NCBI GenBank assembly: GCA_964016885.1
Contig: OZ024740.1
Coordinates: 2,609,836-2,673,835, forward strand
DNA from: Eledone cirrhosa
Taxonomy: Eukaryota > Mollusca > Cephalopoda > Octopoda > Eledonidae
DNA: 64,000 nucleotides
Direction of reading: 5' to 3'
The translations under genes were made by a program, and so were the position numbers. Positions 50,051 to 63,199 of this stretch are shown piece by piece; the stretch's first letter is position 1, and each line of letters opens with the position of its first letter. The notes below the pieces were generated by a model. That model was not told where the DNA came from. It worked only from the letters and a program-made list of their open reading frames with translations, and ran no database searches.

Positions 50051-52619
50051 CTACCTTGTCTTCCACCAAAACCACGTTATTCACCAAATTATCTTTCTCT
50101 ACCTTGTCTTCCGCAAAATATTGTTATTCACCAAGCCATCTTTCTCTACCGTGTCTTCACCAAAACCTCGTTATTCACCAAGCTATCTTTCTCAACATTG
50201 TCTTTCCCCAAAACCTCTTTATTCAACAAGCTATCTTTCTCTACCTTATCTTCCACCAAAACCACGTTATTCACCATGCTATCTTTCTCAACCTTGTCAT
50301 TCCCCAAAACCTCGTTATTCAACAAGCTATCTTTCTCAACCTTGTCCTCCCCCAAATCCTCGTTATTCACCAAGGTATCTTTCTCAATCTTGTCTTCCCC
50401 AAAACCTCGTTATTCACCAAGCTATCTTTCTCAATCTTGTCTTCCCCAAAACCTGGTTATTCACCAAGCTATCTTTATCTACCTTGTCTTCCCCAAAATC
50501 ACGTTATTCACCAAGCTATCTTACTTTACATACTCTTCCCCCAAATCCTCGTTATTCACCAAGCTATCTTTCTCAACTTGGTCTTTCCCCAAAACATCGT
50601 TATTCACCAAGCTATCCTTTTCTACCTTTCCTTCCACCAAAATATCGAAATTCACCAAGCTATGGTTCTCTACCTTGTTATCCCACAAAACCTTGTTATT
50701 CATCAAGCTATCTTTCTCAACCTTGTCTTCCCCCAAATCTTCGTTATTCAGCAAGCTATCTTTCTCAACATTGTCTTCCCCAAAACCTCTATATTCACCA
50801 AGCTATCTGTCGCTACCTTGCCCTTCCGCAAAACCTCTTTATTCCCCAAGCTATCTTTCTCTACCTTGTCGTCCCCCAAAACTTCGTTATTCACCAAGCT
50901 ATCTTCTCAACCTTGTCTTCCCAAAAATCTCGTTTTTCAACAAGCTACCTTACTCTACCTTGTCACCCCAAAACCTCCTTATTCACCAAGCTATCTTTCT
51001 CTACGTTGTCATACCCCAAAACCTCGTTATTCACCAAGCTAACTTTCTCTACATTGTTTTCCCCAAAACCTTGTTATTCACCAAGCTATCCTTCTCTACC
51101 TTATCTTCTCCCAAACTTCGTTATTCACCAAGCCATCTTTCTCTACCTTGTCTTTCCACAAAAACCACGTTATTCACCAAGCTATCTTTCTCTACCTTGT
51201 CTTCCGCAAAAGATCGATATTCACCAAGCTATCTTTCTCTAACTTGTCTTCTCCCAAAACCCCGTTATTCACCAAGCTATCTTTCTCTACCTTGTCTTCC
51301 GCAAAAGATCGTTATTCACCAAGCTATCTTTCTCTACCTTGTCTTCCGCAAAAGATCGTTATTCACCAAGCGATCTTTCTCAACCGTGTCATTCCCCAAA
51401 ACCTCGTTATTCAACAAGCTATCCTTCTCAAACTTGTGTTCCCCAAAACCTCGTTATTCACCAATTTATATTTCTCTACCCTTTTCTTCCGCTATTACCT
51501 CGTTATTCACCATGCTATGTATCTCTACCTTGTCATCCCCCAAAACCTCGTTATTCACCAACCTATCTTTCTCTACCTTGTCTCACCCCAATACCTCGTT
51601 ATTCACCAAGCTATCCTTCTCAACCTTGTCTTCCCCAAAACATTGTTATTCACCAAGCTATCTTTTCTACCTTGTCCTCCCCCAAACATTGTTATTCACC
51701 AAGCTATCTTTCTCAAACTTATCTCCCCCAAAACTCTTTATTCACCAAGCTATCTTTCTCTACCTTGTCCTTCCGCAAAACCTCTTTATTCCCCAAGCTA
51801 TCTTTCTCTACCTTGTCTTCCCCAAAACATTTTTATTCACCATGCTATCTTCTCAACCTTGTCTTCCCCAAAATCTCGTTATTCAACAAGCTATCTTTCT
51901 CTACCTTGTCCCCCCAAAACCTCCTTATTCACCAGGCGATCTTTTTCTACCTTGTCATCCCTCAAAACCTCGTTATTCACCAAGCTATCTTTCTCTACAT
52001 TGTTTTCCCCAAAACCTTGTTATTCACCAAGCTATCCTTCTCTACCTTATCTTCTCCCAAAACTACGTTATTCACCAAGCTATCTTTCTCTACCTTGTCT
52101 TCCGCAAAATATCGTTATTCACCAAGCTATCTTTCTCTAACTTGTCTTCCCCAAAACCTCGTTATTCACCAAGCTATCTTAAACTACCTTGTCTTCCACC
52201 AAAACCACGTTATTCACCAAGCTATCTTACTCTACCTTGTCTTCCGCAAAATATTGTTACTCACCAAGCCATCTTCTCTACCATGTCTTCCCCCAAAACC
52301 TCGTTATTTACCAAGCTATCTTTCTCAACATTGTCTTTCCCCAAAACCTTGTTATTTAACAAGCTATCCTTCTCAAATATGTGTTCCCCAAAACCTCGTT
52401 ATTCACCAAGCTATCATTCTCAACCTTGTCTTCCCCAAAACCTCGTTATTCACCAAGCTATCTTTTTCTACATTGTCTTCCCCCAAAGCCTCTATATTCA
52501 CCAAGCTATCTTTATCTACCTTGTCTTCCCCAAAACCTTGTTATTCACCAAGCTATCCTTCTCTACCTTGTCTTCTCCCAAACCTCGTTATTCACCAAGC
52601 TATCTTACTCTACCTTGTC

Positions 52620-55600
52620 CCCCCAAATCCTCGTTATTCACCAAGCCATCTTTCTTTACCTTGTCTTTTCCCAAAACCTCGTTATTCACCAGGCTAGGTT
52701 TCTCTACCTTGTCTTCCCCCTATACATCGTTATTCACGAAGCTATCTTTCTCTACCTTGTCTTCCACCAAAACCACGTTATTCACCAAGCTATCCTTCTC
52801 AACCTTATCTTCCCCAAAACATTGTTATTCACCAAGCTATCTTTCTCTAACTTATCTTTCCCAAAACTTCGTTATTCACCAAGCTATCTTTCTCTAACTT
52901 ATCTTTCCCAAAACTTCGTTATTCACCAAGCTATCTTTGTCAACTTTGACTTCACCCAAAGCCTCGTTATTCACCAAGCTATCTTTCTCAACTTTGTCTT
53001 CCCCAAAACCTCTTTATTCACCAAGCTATCTTTCTCTAAATTATCCTTCCGCAAAACCTTTTTATTCCCCAAGCTATTTTTCTCTACCTTGTCTTCCCCC
53101 AAAACTTCGGTATTCACCAAGCTATCTTTCTCAACATTGTCTTTCCCCAAAACCTCGTTATTTAACAAGCTATCCTTCTCAAATTTGTGTTCCCCAAAAC
53201 CTCGTTATTCACCAAGCTATCTTTCTCTACCTTGTCTTCCCCCAAAGCCTCTATATTCACCAAGCTATCGTAATCTACCTTGTCTTCCCCAAAACCTTGT
53301 TATTCACCAAGCTATCCTTCTCTAACTTGTCTTCTCCCAAACCTCGTTATTCACGAAGCTATCTTACTCTACCTTGTCCTCCCAAATCCTCGTTATTCAC
53401 CAAGCCATCTTTCTTTACCTTGTCTTTCTCCAAAACCTCGTTATTAACCAAGATATCTTTCTCTACCTTGTCTTCCCTAAAACCACGTTATTCTCCAAGC
53501 TATCTTTCTCTACCTTGACTTCCGCAAAAGCTCGTTATTCACCAAGCTATCTTTCTCCACCTTGACTTCCCCCAAAACCTCGTTATTAACCAAGCTATCT
53601 TTATCTACCTTGTCTTCCCCAAAACCACGTTATTTACTAAGTTATATTTCTCTATCTTGTCTTCCCCCAAACCTTGTTATTCAATAAAATATATTTCTCT
53701 ACCTTGTCTACCCCCAAATCCTCGTTATTCACCAAGCTATCTTTCTCTACCTTGTCATCCCCCAAAACTGCGTTATTCACCAAGCTATCTTTCTCAACCT
53801 TGTCTCTCCTCAAAACATCGTTATTCACCAAGCTATCCTTCTAAACCTTGTCTTCCCCAAAATCTTGTTATTCATTAAGCTATCTTTCTCTACCTTGTCT
53901 TCTCCCAAAACCTCATTATTCACCAAGCTATTTTTTATCTACCTCGTATTCCCCAAAATCTTCGTTATTCACCAAGCCGTATTTCTCTACCTTGTCTTCC
54001 CCGAAAACCTCGTTATTCACCAAGCTATCTTTCTTTACCTTGTCTTTCCCCAACACCTCGTTATTCACCAAGCTAGGTTTCTCTACCTTGACTTCACCCT
54101 ATACATCGTTATTCACGAAGCTATCTTTCTCTACCTTGTCTTCCACCAAAACCACGTTATTCACCAAGCTATCTTTCTCAACCTTCTCTTTCCCCAAAAC
54201 CTCGTTATTCACCAAGCTATCCTTCTCAACCTTATCTTCCCTAAAACATTGTTATTCACCAAGCTATCTTTTCGACCATGTACTCCTCCAACACCTTGTT
54301 ATTCACCAAGCTATCTTTCTCAACTTTGTCTTCCCCCAAACCTCTTTATTCACCAAGCTATCTTTCTCTAAATTATCCTTCCGCAAAACCTCTTTATTCC
54401 CCAAGCTATCTTTCTCTACCTTGTCTTCCCCCAAAACTTCGTTTTTCACCAAGCTATCTTCTCAATCTTGTCTTCCCCAAATCCTCGTTATTCAACAATC
54501 TACCTTTCTCTACCTTGTCCCCCAAAACCTCTTTATTCACGAAGCTATCTTTCTCTACCTTGTCATCCGCCAAAACCTCGTTATTCACCAAGCATTCTTT
54601 CTCTACCTTGTCTTCCGCAAATGATCGTTATTCACCAAGCTATCTTTCTCTACCTTTTCTTCCACCAAAACCACGTTATTCACCAAGCTATCTTTCTCAA
54701 TCTTGTCTGCCGCAAAAGATTACTCATTAAGCTATCTTTCTCAACCTTATCTTTCCCCAAAACCTCGTTATTCAGCAATTTATCCTTCTCTACCTTGTCT
54801 TCCCCAAAACCTTTTTATTCAACAAGATATATTTCCCTACCTTTTCTTCCCCTAAAACCTCGTCATTCACCAAGCTATGTTTATCTACCTTGTCATCCCC
54901 CAAAACCTCGTTATTCACCAAGCTATCTTACTCTACCTTGTCTTCCCCAACACATTTTTATTCAACAAGTTATGTTTCTCTACCTTGTCTTCCCCCAAAA
55001 CCTCGTTATTCACCAAGCTATCTTACTCTACGTTGTCCCCCCAAATCCTCGTTATTCACCAAGCTATATTCCTCTACCTTATCTTTCCCCAAAACTTCGT
55101 TATTAACCAAGCTATCTTTCTCAACTTTGACTTCACCCAAAGCCTCGTTATTCACCAAGTTATCTTTCTCTACCTTGTCTTCCCCAAAACCTTGTTATTC
55201 AACAAAATATATTTCTCTACTTTGTCTTCCCCCAATACTTCGTTAATCACCAAGCTATCTTAAACTACCTTGACTTCTACCAAAACCACGTTATTCACCA
55301 AACTATCTTTCTCTACCTTGTCTTCCCCAAAATATTGTTATTCACCAAGCCATCTTTCTCTACTGTGTCTTCCCCCAAAACCTCGTTATTCACCAAACTA
55401 TCTTTCTCAACATTGTCTTTCCCCAAAACCTCGTTATTCAAGAAGCTATCCTTCTCAACCTTGTCTTCCCCAAAACCTCGTTATTCACCAAGCTATCTTT
55501 CTCTACCTTCTATTCCCCCAAAACTGCGTCTTCCACAAAGCTATCTATCTCAACCTTGTCCTCCCCCAAAACCTCGTTATTCACCAAGCTATCATATTCA

Positions 55601-57360
55601 ATCTTGTCTTCCCCAAAACCTTGTTATTTACCAAGCTATCTTTCTCAACCTTGTCTTCCCCAAAACCTCGTTATTCACCAAGCTATCCTTCTCTACCTTG
55701 TCTTCTCCCAAACCTCGTTATTCACCAAGCTATCTTACTCTACCTTGTCCCCCCAAATCCTCGTTATTCACCAAGCCATCTTTCTTTACCTTGTCTTTTC
55801 CCAAAACCTCGTTATTCACCAGGCTAGGTTTCTCTACCTTGTCTTCCCCCTATACATCGTTATTCACGAAGCTATCTTTCTCTACCTTGTCTTCCACCAA
55901 AACCACGTTATTCACCAAGCTATCTTTCTCAACCTTCTCTTTCCCCTAAACCTCGTTATTCACCAAGCTATCCTTCTCAACCTTATCTTCCCCAAAACAT
56001 TGTTATTCACCAAGCTATCTTTCTCTAACTTATCTTTCCCAAAACTTCGTTATTCACCAAGCTATCTTTCTCTAACTTATCTTTCCCAAAACTTCGTTAT
56101 TCACCAAGCTATCTTTGTCAACTTTGACTTCACCCAAAGCCTCGTTATTCACCAAGCTATCTTTCTCAACTTTGTCTTCCCCAAAACCTCTTTATTCACC
56201 AAGCTATCTTTCTCTAAATTATCCTTCCGCAAAACCTTTTTATTCCCCAAGCTATTTTTCTCTACCTTGTCTTCCCCCAAAACTTCGGTATTCACCAAGC
56301 TATCTTTCTCAACATTGTCTTTCCCCAAAACCTCGTTATTTAACAAGCTATCCTTCTCAAATTTGTGTTCCCCAAAACCTCGTTATTCACCAAGCTATCT
56401 TTCTCTACCTTGTCTTCCCCCAAAGCCTCTATATTCACCAAGCTATCTTTATCTACCTTGTCTTCCCCAAAACCTTGTTATTCACCAAGCTATCCTTCTC
56501 TAACTTGTCTTCTCCCAAACCTCGTTATTCACGAAGCTATCTTACTCTACCTTGTCCTCCCAAATCCTCGTTATTCACCAAGCCATCTTTCTTTACCTTG
56601 TCTTTCTCCAAAACCTCGTTATTAACCAAGATATCTTTCTCTACCTTGTCTTCCCTAAAACCACGTTATTCTCCAAGCTATCTTTCTCTACCTTGACTTC
56701 CGCAAAAGCTCGTTATTCACCAAGCTATCTTTCTCCACCTTGACTTCCCCCAAAACCTCGTTATTAACCAAGCTATCTTTATCTACCTTGTCTTCCCCAA
56801 AACCACGTTATTTACTAAGTTATATTTCTCTATCTTGTCTTCCCCCAAACCTTGTTATTCAATAAAATATATTTCTCTACCTTGTCTACCCCCAAATCCT
56901 CGTTATTCACCAAGCTATCTTTCTCTACCTTGTCATCCCCCAAAACTGCGTTATTCACCAAGCTATCTTTCTCAACCTTGTCTCTCCTCAAAACATCGTT
57001 ATTCACCAAGCTATCCTTCTAAACCTTGTCTTCCCCAAAATCTTGTTATTCATTAAGCTATCTTTCTCTACCTTGTCTTCTCCCAAAACCTCATTATTCA
57101 CCAAGCTATTTTTTATCTACCTCGTATTCCCCAAAATCTTCGTTATTCACCAAGCCGTATTTCTCTACCTTGTCTTCCCCGAAAACCTCGTTATTCACCA
57201 AGCTATCTTTCTTTACCTTGTCTTTCCCCAACACCTCGTTATTCACCAAGCTAGGTTTCTCTACCTTGACTTCACCCTATACATCGTTATTCACGAAGCT
57301 ATCTTTCTCTACCTTGTCTTCCACCAAAACCACGTTATTCACCAAGCTATCTTTCTCAAT
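52620..57360 (+). repeat. 3.13-3.18 kb higher-order repeat with a one-unit indel
   Basis: Collinear pairs: 52621/55751 (3130), then 52937/56115, 53657/56835 and 53848/57026 (all 3178). The 48-bp step is one unit present near 55920-55965 and absent from the first copy near 52790. Confidence 0.85.
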
Positions 57361-60300
57361 CTTGTCTGCCGCAAAAGATTACTCATTAAGCTATCTTTCT
57401 CAACCTTATCTTTCCCCAAAACCTCGTTATTCAGCAATTTATCCTTCTCTACCTTGTCTTCCCCAAAACCTTTTTATTCAACAAGATATATTTCCCTACC
57501 TTTTCTTCCCCTAAAACCTCGTCATTCACCAAGCTATGTTTATCTAACTTGTCATCCCCCAAAACCTCGTTATTCACCAAGCTATCTTACTCTACCTTGT
57601 CTTCCCCAACACATTTTTATTCAACAAGTTATGTTTCTCTACCTTGTCTTCCCCCAAAACCTCGTTATTCACCAAGCTATCTTACTCTACGTTGTCCCCC
57701 CAAATCCTCGTTATTCACCAAGCTATATTCCTCTACCTTATCTTTCCCCAAAACTTCGTTATTAACCAAGCTATCTTTCTCAACTTTGACTTCACCCAAA
57801 GCCTCGTTATTCACCAAGTTATCTTTCTCTACCTTGTCTTCCCCAAAACCTTGTTATTCAACAAAATATATTTCTCTACTTTGTCTTCCCCCAATACTTC
57901 GTTAATCACCAAGCTATCTTAAACTACCTTGACTTCTACCAAAACCACGTTATTCACCAAACTATCTTTCTCTACCTTGTCTTCCCCAAAATATTGTTAT
58001 TCACCAAGCCATCTTTCTCTACTGTGTCTTCCCCCAAAACCTCGTTATTCACCAAACTATCTTTCTCAACATTGTCTTTCCCCAAAACCTCGTTATTCAA
58101 GAAGCTATCCTTCTCAACCTTGTCTTCCCCAAAACCTCGTTATTCACCAAGCTATCTTTCTCTACCTTCTATTCCCCCAAAACTGCGTCTTCTACAAAGC
58201 TATCTATCTCAACCTTGTCCTCCCCCAAAACCTCGTTATTCACCAAGCTATCATATTCAATCTTGTCTTCCCCAAAACCTTGTTATTTACCAAGCTATCT
58301 TTCTCAACCTTGTCTTCCCCAAAACCTCGTTATTCACCAAGCTATCTTTCTCTACCTTGTCTTCACCCAAATCTTCGTTATTCACCAAGCCGTATTTCAC
58401 TACCTTGTCTCCCCCGAAAACCTCATTATTCACTAAGCTATCTTACTCTAGCTTTTCCCCCCAAATCCTCGTTATTCACCAAGCCATCTTTCTTTACCTT
58501 GTCTTTCACCAAAACCTCGTTATTCACCAAGCTATGTTTCTCTACCTTGTCTTCCCCCTATACATCGTAATTCACGAAGCTATCCTTCACTACCTTCTCT
58601 TTCCCCAAAGTCTCGTTATTCACCAAGCTATCCTTCTCAACCTTATCTTCCCCAAAACATTGTTATTCACCAAGCCATCTATTCTACCTTGTACTCCTCC
58701 AAAACCTTGTTATTCACCAAGCTATCTTTCTCAACCTTGACTTCCCCAAAACCTCTTTATTCACCAAGATATCTTTCTCTACCTTGTCTTTCCCCAAAAC
58801 AGCGTTATTAACCAAGATATCTTTCTCAACCTTGACTTCACCCAAAACCTCGTTATTCACCAAGTTATCTTTCTCTACCTTTTCTTCCACAAAACCTTGT
58901 TATTCAACAAAATATATTTCTCTACCTTGTCTTCCCACAATACCTCGTTATACACCAAGCTATCTTAAACTACCTTGTCTTCCACCAAAACCACGTTATT
59001 CACCAAGCTATCTTTCTCTACCTTGTCTTCCGCAAAATATTGTTACTCACCAAGCCATCTTTCTCTACCGTGTCTTCCCCCAAATCCTCGTTATTTAACA
59101 AGCTAACTTTCTCAAACTTGTGTTCCCCGAAACCTCGTTATTCACCAAGCTATCTTTCTTAACTTTGTCTTCCCCCAAAACTGCGTTATTCACCAAGCTA
59201 TCTTTTTCAACCTTGTCCTCCCCCAAAACCTCGTTATTCACCAAGCTATCTTTCTCAATCTTGTCTTCCACAAAACCTCGTTATTCACCAAGCTATCTTT
59301 CTCAACCTTGTCTTCCCCGAAACCTCGTTATTCACCAAGCTATCTTTCTTAACTTTGTCTTCCCCCAAAACTGCGTTATTCACCAAGCTATCTTTTTCAA
59401 CCTTGTCCTCCCCCAAAACCTCGTTATTCACCAAGCTAACTTTCTCAATCTTGTCTTCCACAAAACCTCGTTATTCACCAAGCTATCTTTCTCTACCTTG
59501 TCTTCCCCCAAAGCCTCGATATTCACCAAGCTATCTTTATGTACCTTTTCTTCCCCAAATCCTTGTTATTCACCAAGCTATCCTTATCTACCTTGTCTTC
59601 TCACAAACTTCGTTATTCACCAAGCTATCTTACTCTACCTTGTCCCCCTAAATCCTCGTTATTCACCAAGCCATCTTTCTTTACCTTGTCTTTCTCCAAA
59701 ACCTCGTTATTAACCAAGATATCTTTCTCTACCTTGTCTTCCCTAAAACCACGTTATTCTCCAAGCTATCTTTCTCTACCTTGACTTCCGCAAAAGCTCG
59801 TTATTCACCAAGCTATCTTTCTCTACCTTGACTTCCCCCAAAACCTCGTTATTAACCAAGCTATCTTTATCTACCTCGTCTTCCCCAAAACCTTGTTATT
59901 CAAGAAAATATATTTCTCTACATTGTCTTCACCCAAAGCCTCGTTATTCACCAAGCTATCTTTCTCTACCTTGTCCTCCCCCAAAACTGCATTATTCTCA
60001 ATGCTATCTTTCTCAACTTTGTCTTTCCCCAAAACCTTGTTATTCACCAAGCCATCCTTCTCAACCTTGCCTTCCCCAAAACATTGTTATTCACCAAGCT
60101 ATCTTTTCTACCTTGTCCTCCACAAAACTTCGTTATTCGCCAAGCTATATTTCTCAACCTAGTCTTCCCCAAAACCTCATTATTCACCAAGCTATCTTTC
60201 TCTACCTTGTCCTTCCGCAAAACCTCGTTATTCACCAAGCTATCTTTCTCAAATTTGTCTTTCCCCAAAACATCGTTATTTACCAAGCTATCTTCTCAAC

Positions 60301-63199
60301 CATGTCTTCCCAAAAACCTCGTTATTCAACAAGCTACCTTTCTTTACCTTGTCCCGCCAAAACCTCCTTATTCACCAAGTCATCTTTCTTTAACTAGTTA
60401 TTTCCCCACAACCTCGTTATTCACCAAGCTATGTTTCTCTACCCTGTCTTCTCCCAAAACCTCATTATTCACCAAGCTATTTTTTATCTACCTTGCCTTC
60501 CCACAAATCTTCGTTATTCACCAAGCCGTATTTCTCTACCTTGTCGCCCCCCAAATCCTCTTTATTTACCAAGCCATCTTTCTTTACCTTGTCTTTCCCC
60601 AAAACCTCGTTATTCACCAAGCTATGTTTCTCTACCTTGTCTTCCCCCTATACATGGTTATTCACGAAGCTATCCTTCTCTACCTTGTCTTCCACCAAAA
60701 CCACGTTCTTCACCATGCTATCTTTCTCAACCTTCTCTTTCCCCAAAACCTCGTTATTCACCAAGCTATCCTTCTCAACCTTATCTTCCCCAAAACATTG
60801 TTATTCACCAAGCTATCTATTCTACCTTGTCCTCCTCCAAAACCTTGTTATTCACAAAGCTATCTTTCTCAACCTTGTCTTCCCCAAAACCTCTTTATTC
60901 ACCAAGCTATCTTTCTCTAAATTGTCCTTCCGCAAAACCTCTTTATTCCCCAAGCTATCTTCTCAATCTTGTCTTCCCCAAAACCTCGTTATTCAACAAT
61001 CTACCTTTCTCTACCTTGTCCCCCCAAAACCTCCTTATTCACCAAGCTATCTTTCTCTACCTTGTAATCCCCCAAAACCTCGTTATTCACCAAGCTATCT
61101 TTCTCTACCTTGTCTTCCGCAAAAGATCGTTATTCACCAAGCTATCTTACTCTACCTTGTCTTCCGCAAAAGATCGTTATTCACCAAGCTATCTTTCTCT
61201 ACCTTGTCTTCTCCCAAAACCACGTTATTCACCAAGCTATCTTTCTCTACCTTGTCTTCCGCAAAAGATCGTTATTCACCAAGCTTTCTTTCTCTACTTT
61301 GTCCTTCCGCAAAAGATCGTTATTCACCAAGCTATCTTTCTCTACTTTGTCCTTCCGCAAAAGATCGTTATTCACCAAGCTATCTTTCTCAATCTTGTCT
61401 GCCGCAAAAGATTATTCATCAAGCTAACTTTCTCAACCTTGTCTTTCCCCAAAACCTCGTTATTCACCAATTTATCTTTCTCTACCTTGTCTTCCCCAAC
61501 AGCTTGTTTTTCAACAAGTTGTGTTTCTCTACCTTGTCTTCCCCGAAAACCTCGTTATTCACCAAGTCATCTTACTCTACGTAGTCCTCCCAAATCCTCG
61601 TTATTCACCAAGCTATCTTTCTCTAACTTATCTTTCCCAAAACTTCGTTATTCACCAAGCTATCTTTGTCAACTTTGACTTCACCCAAAGCCTCGTTATT
61701 CACCAAGTTATCTTTCTCTACCTTGTCTTCCCCAAAACCTTGTTATTCAACAAAATATATTTCTCTACCTTGTCTTCCCCCAATATCTTGTTATTCACCA
61801 AGCTATCTTAAACTACCTTGTCTTCCACCAAAACCACGTTATTCACCAAACTATCTTTCTCTACCTTGTCTTCCGCAAAATATTGTTATTCACCAAGCCA
61901 TCTTTCTCTACCGTGTCTTCACCAAAACCTCGTTATTCACCAAGCTATCTTTCTCAACATTGTCTTTCCCCAAAACCTCTTTATTCAACAAGATATCTTT
62001 CTCTACCTTATCTTCCACCAAAACCACGTTATTCACCATGCTATCTTTCTCAACCTTGTCATTCCCCAAAACCTCGTTATTCAACAAGCTATCTTTCTCA
62101 ACCTTGTCCTCCCCCAAATCCTCGTTATTCACCAAGGTATCTTTCTCAATCTTGTCTTCCCCAAAACCTCGTTATTCACCAAGCTATCTTTCTCAATCTT
62201 GTCTTCCCCAAAACCTCGTTATTCACCAAGCTATCTTTCTCTACCTTGTCTTCCCCCAAAACCTGGTTATTCACCAAGCTATCTTTATCTACCTTGTCTT
62301 CCCCAAAATCACGTTATTCACCAAGCTATCTTACTTTACATTCTCTTCCCCCAAATCCTCGTTATTCACCAAGCTATCTTTCTCAACTTGGCCTTTCCCC
62401 AAAACATCGTTATTCACCAAGCTATCCTTTTCTACCTTTCCTTCCACCAAAATATCGAAATTCACCAAGCTATGGTTCTCTACCTTGTTATCCCACAAAA
62501 CCTTGTTATTCAACAAGCTATCTTTTTCACCAAGACATCTTTCTTTAACTCGTCATTCCCCAACACCTCGTTATTCACAAAGCTTTCTTTATCTACCCTG
62601 TCTTCCCCAAAACCTCTATATTCACCAAGCTATCTGTCGCTACCTTGCCCTTCCGCAAAACCTCTTTATTCCCCAAGCTATCTTTCTCTACCTTGTCGTC
62701 CCCCAAAACTTCGTTATTCACCAAGCTATCTTCTCAACCTTGTCTTCCCCAAAACCTCGTTTTTCAACAAGCTACCTTTCTCTACCTTGTCACCCCAAAA
62801 CCTCCTTATTCACCAAGCTATCTTTCTCTACGTTGTCATACCCCAAAACCTCGTTATTCACCAAGCCATCTTTCTCTACCTTGTCTTTCCACAAAAACCA
62901 CGTTATTCACCAAGCTATCTTTCTCTACCTTGTCTTCCGCAAAAGATCGATATTCACCAAGCTATCTTTCTCTAACTTGTCTTCTCCCAAAACCCCGTTA
63001 TTCACCAAGCTATCTTTCTCTACCTTGTCTTCCGCAAAAGATCGTTATTCACCAAGCTATCTTTCTCTACCTTGTCTTCCGCAAAAGATCGTTATTCACC
63101 AAGCTATCTTTCTCAACCGTGTCATTCCCCAAAACCTCGTTATTCAACAAGCTATCCTTCTCAAACTTGTGTTCCCCAAAACCTCGTTATTCACCAAGT

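Noticed and set aside
49904..52897. A 997-codon + strand ORF and dozens of ORFs of 100-750 codons in the array as genes
   Set aside because: They are 16-residue repeats produced by a stop-free 48-bp unit and switch between three translations whenever a 47-bp unit occurs. No start context, domain or non-repeat sequence supports them.
55270..57929. The 2659-bp offset here being the same higher-order repeat as the 2660-bp one at 15.4-20.6 kb
   Set aside because: The landmarks and unit order differ; equal length seems coincidental.
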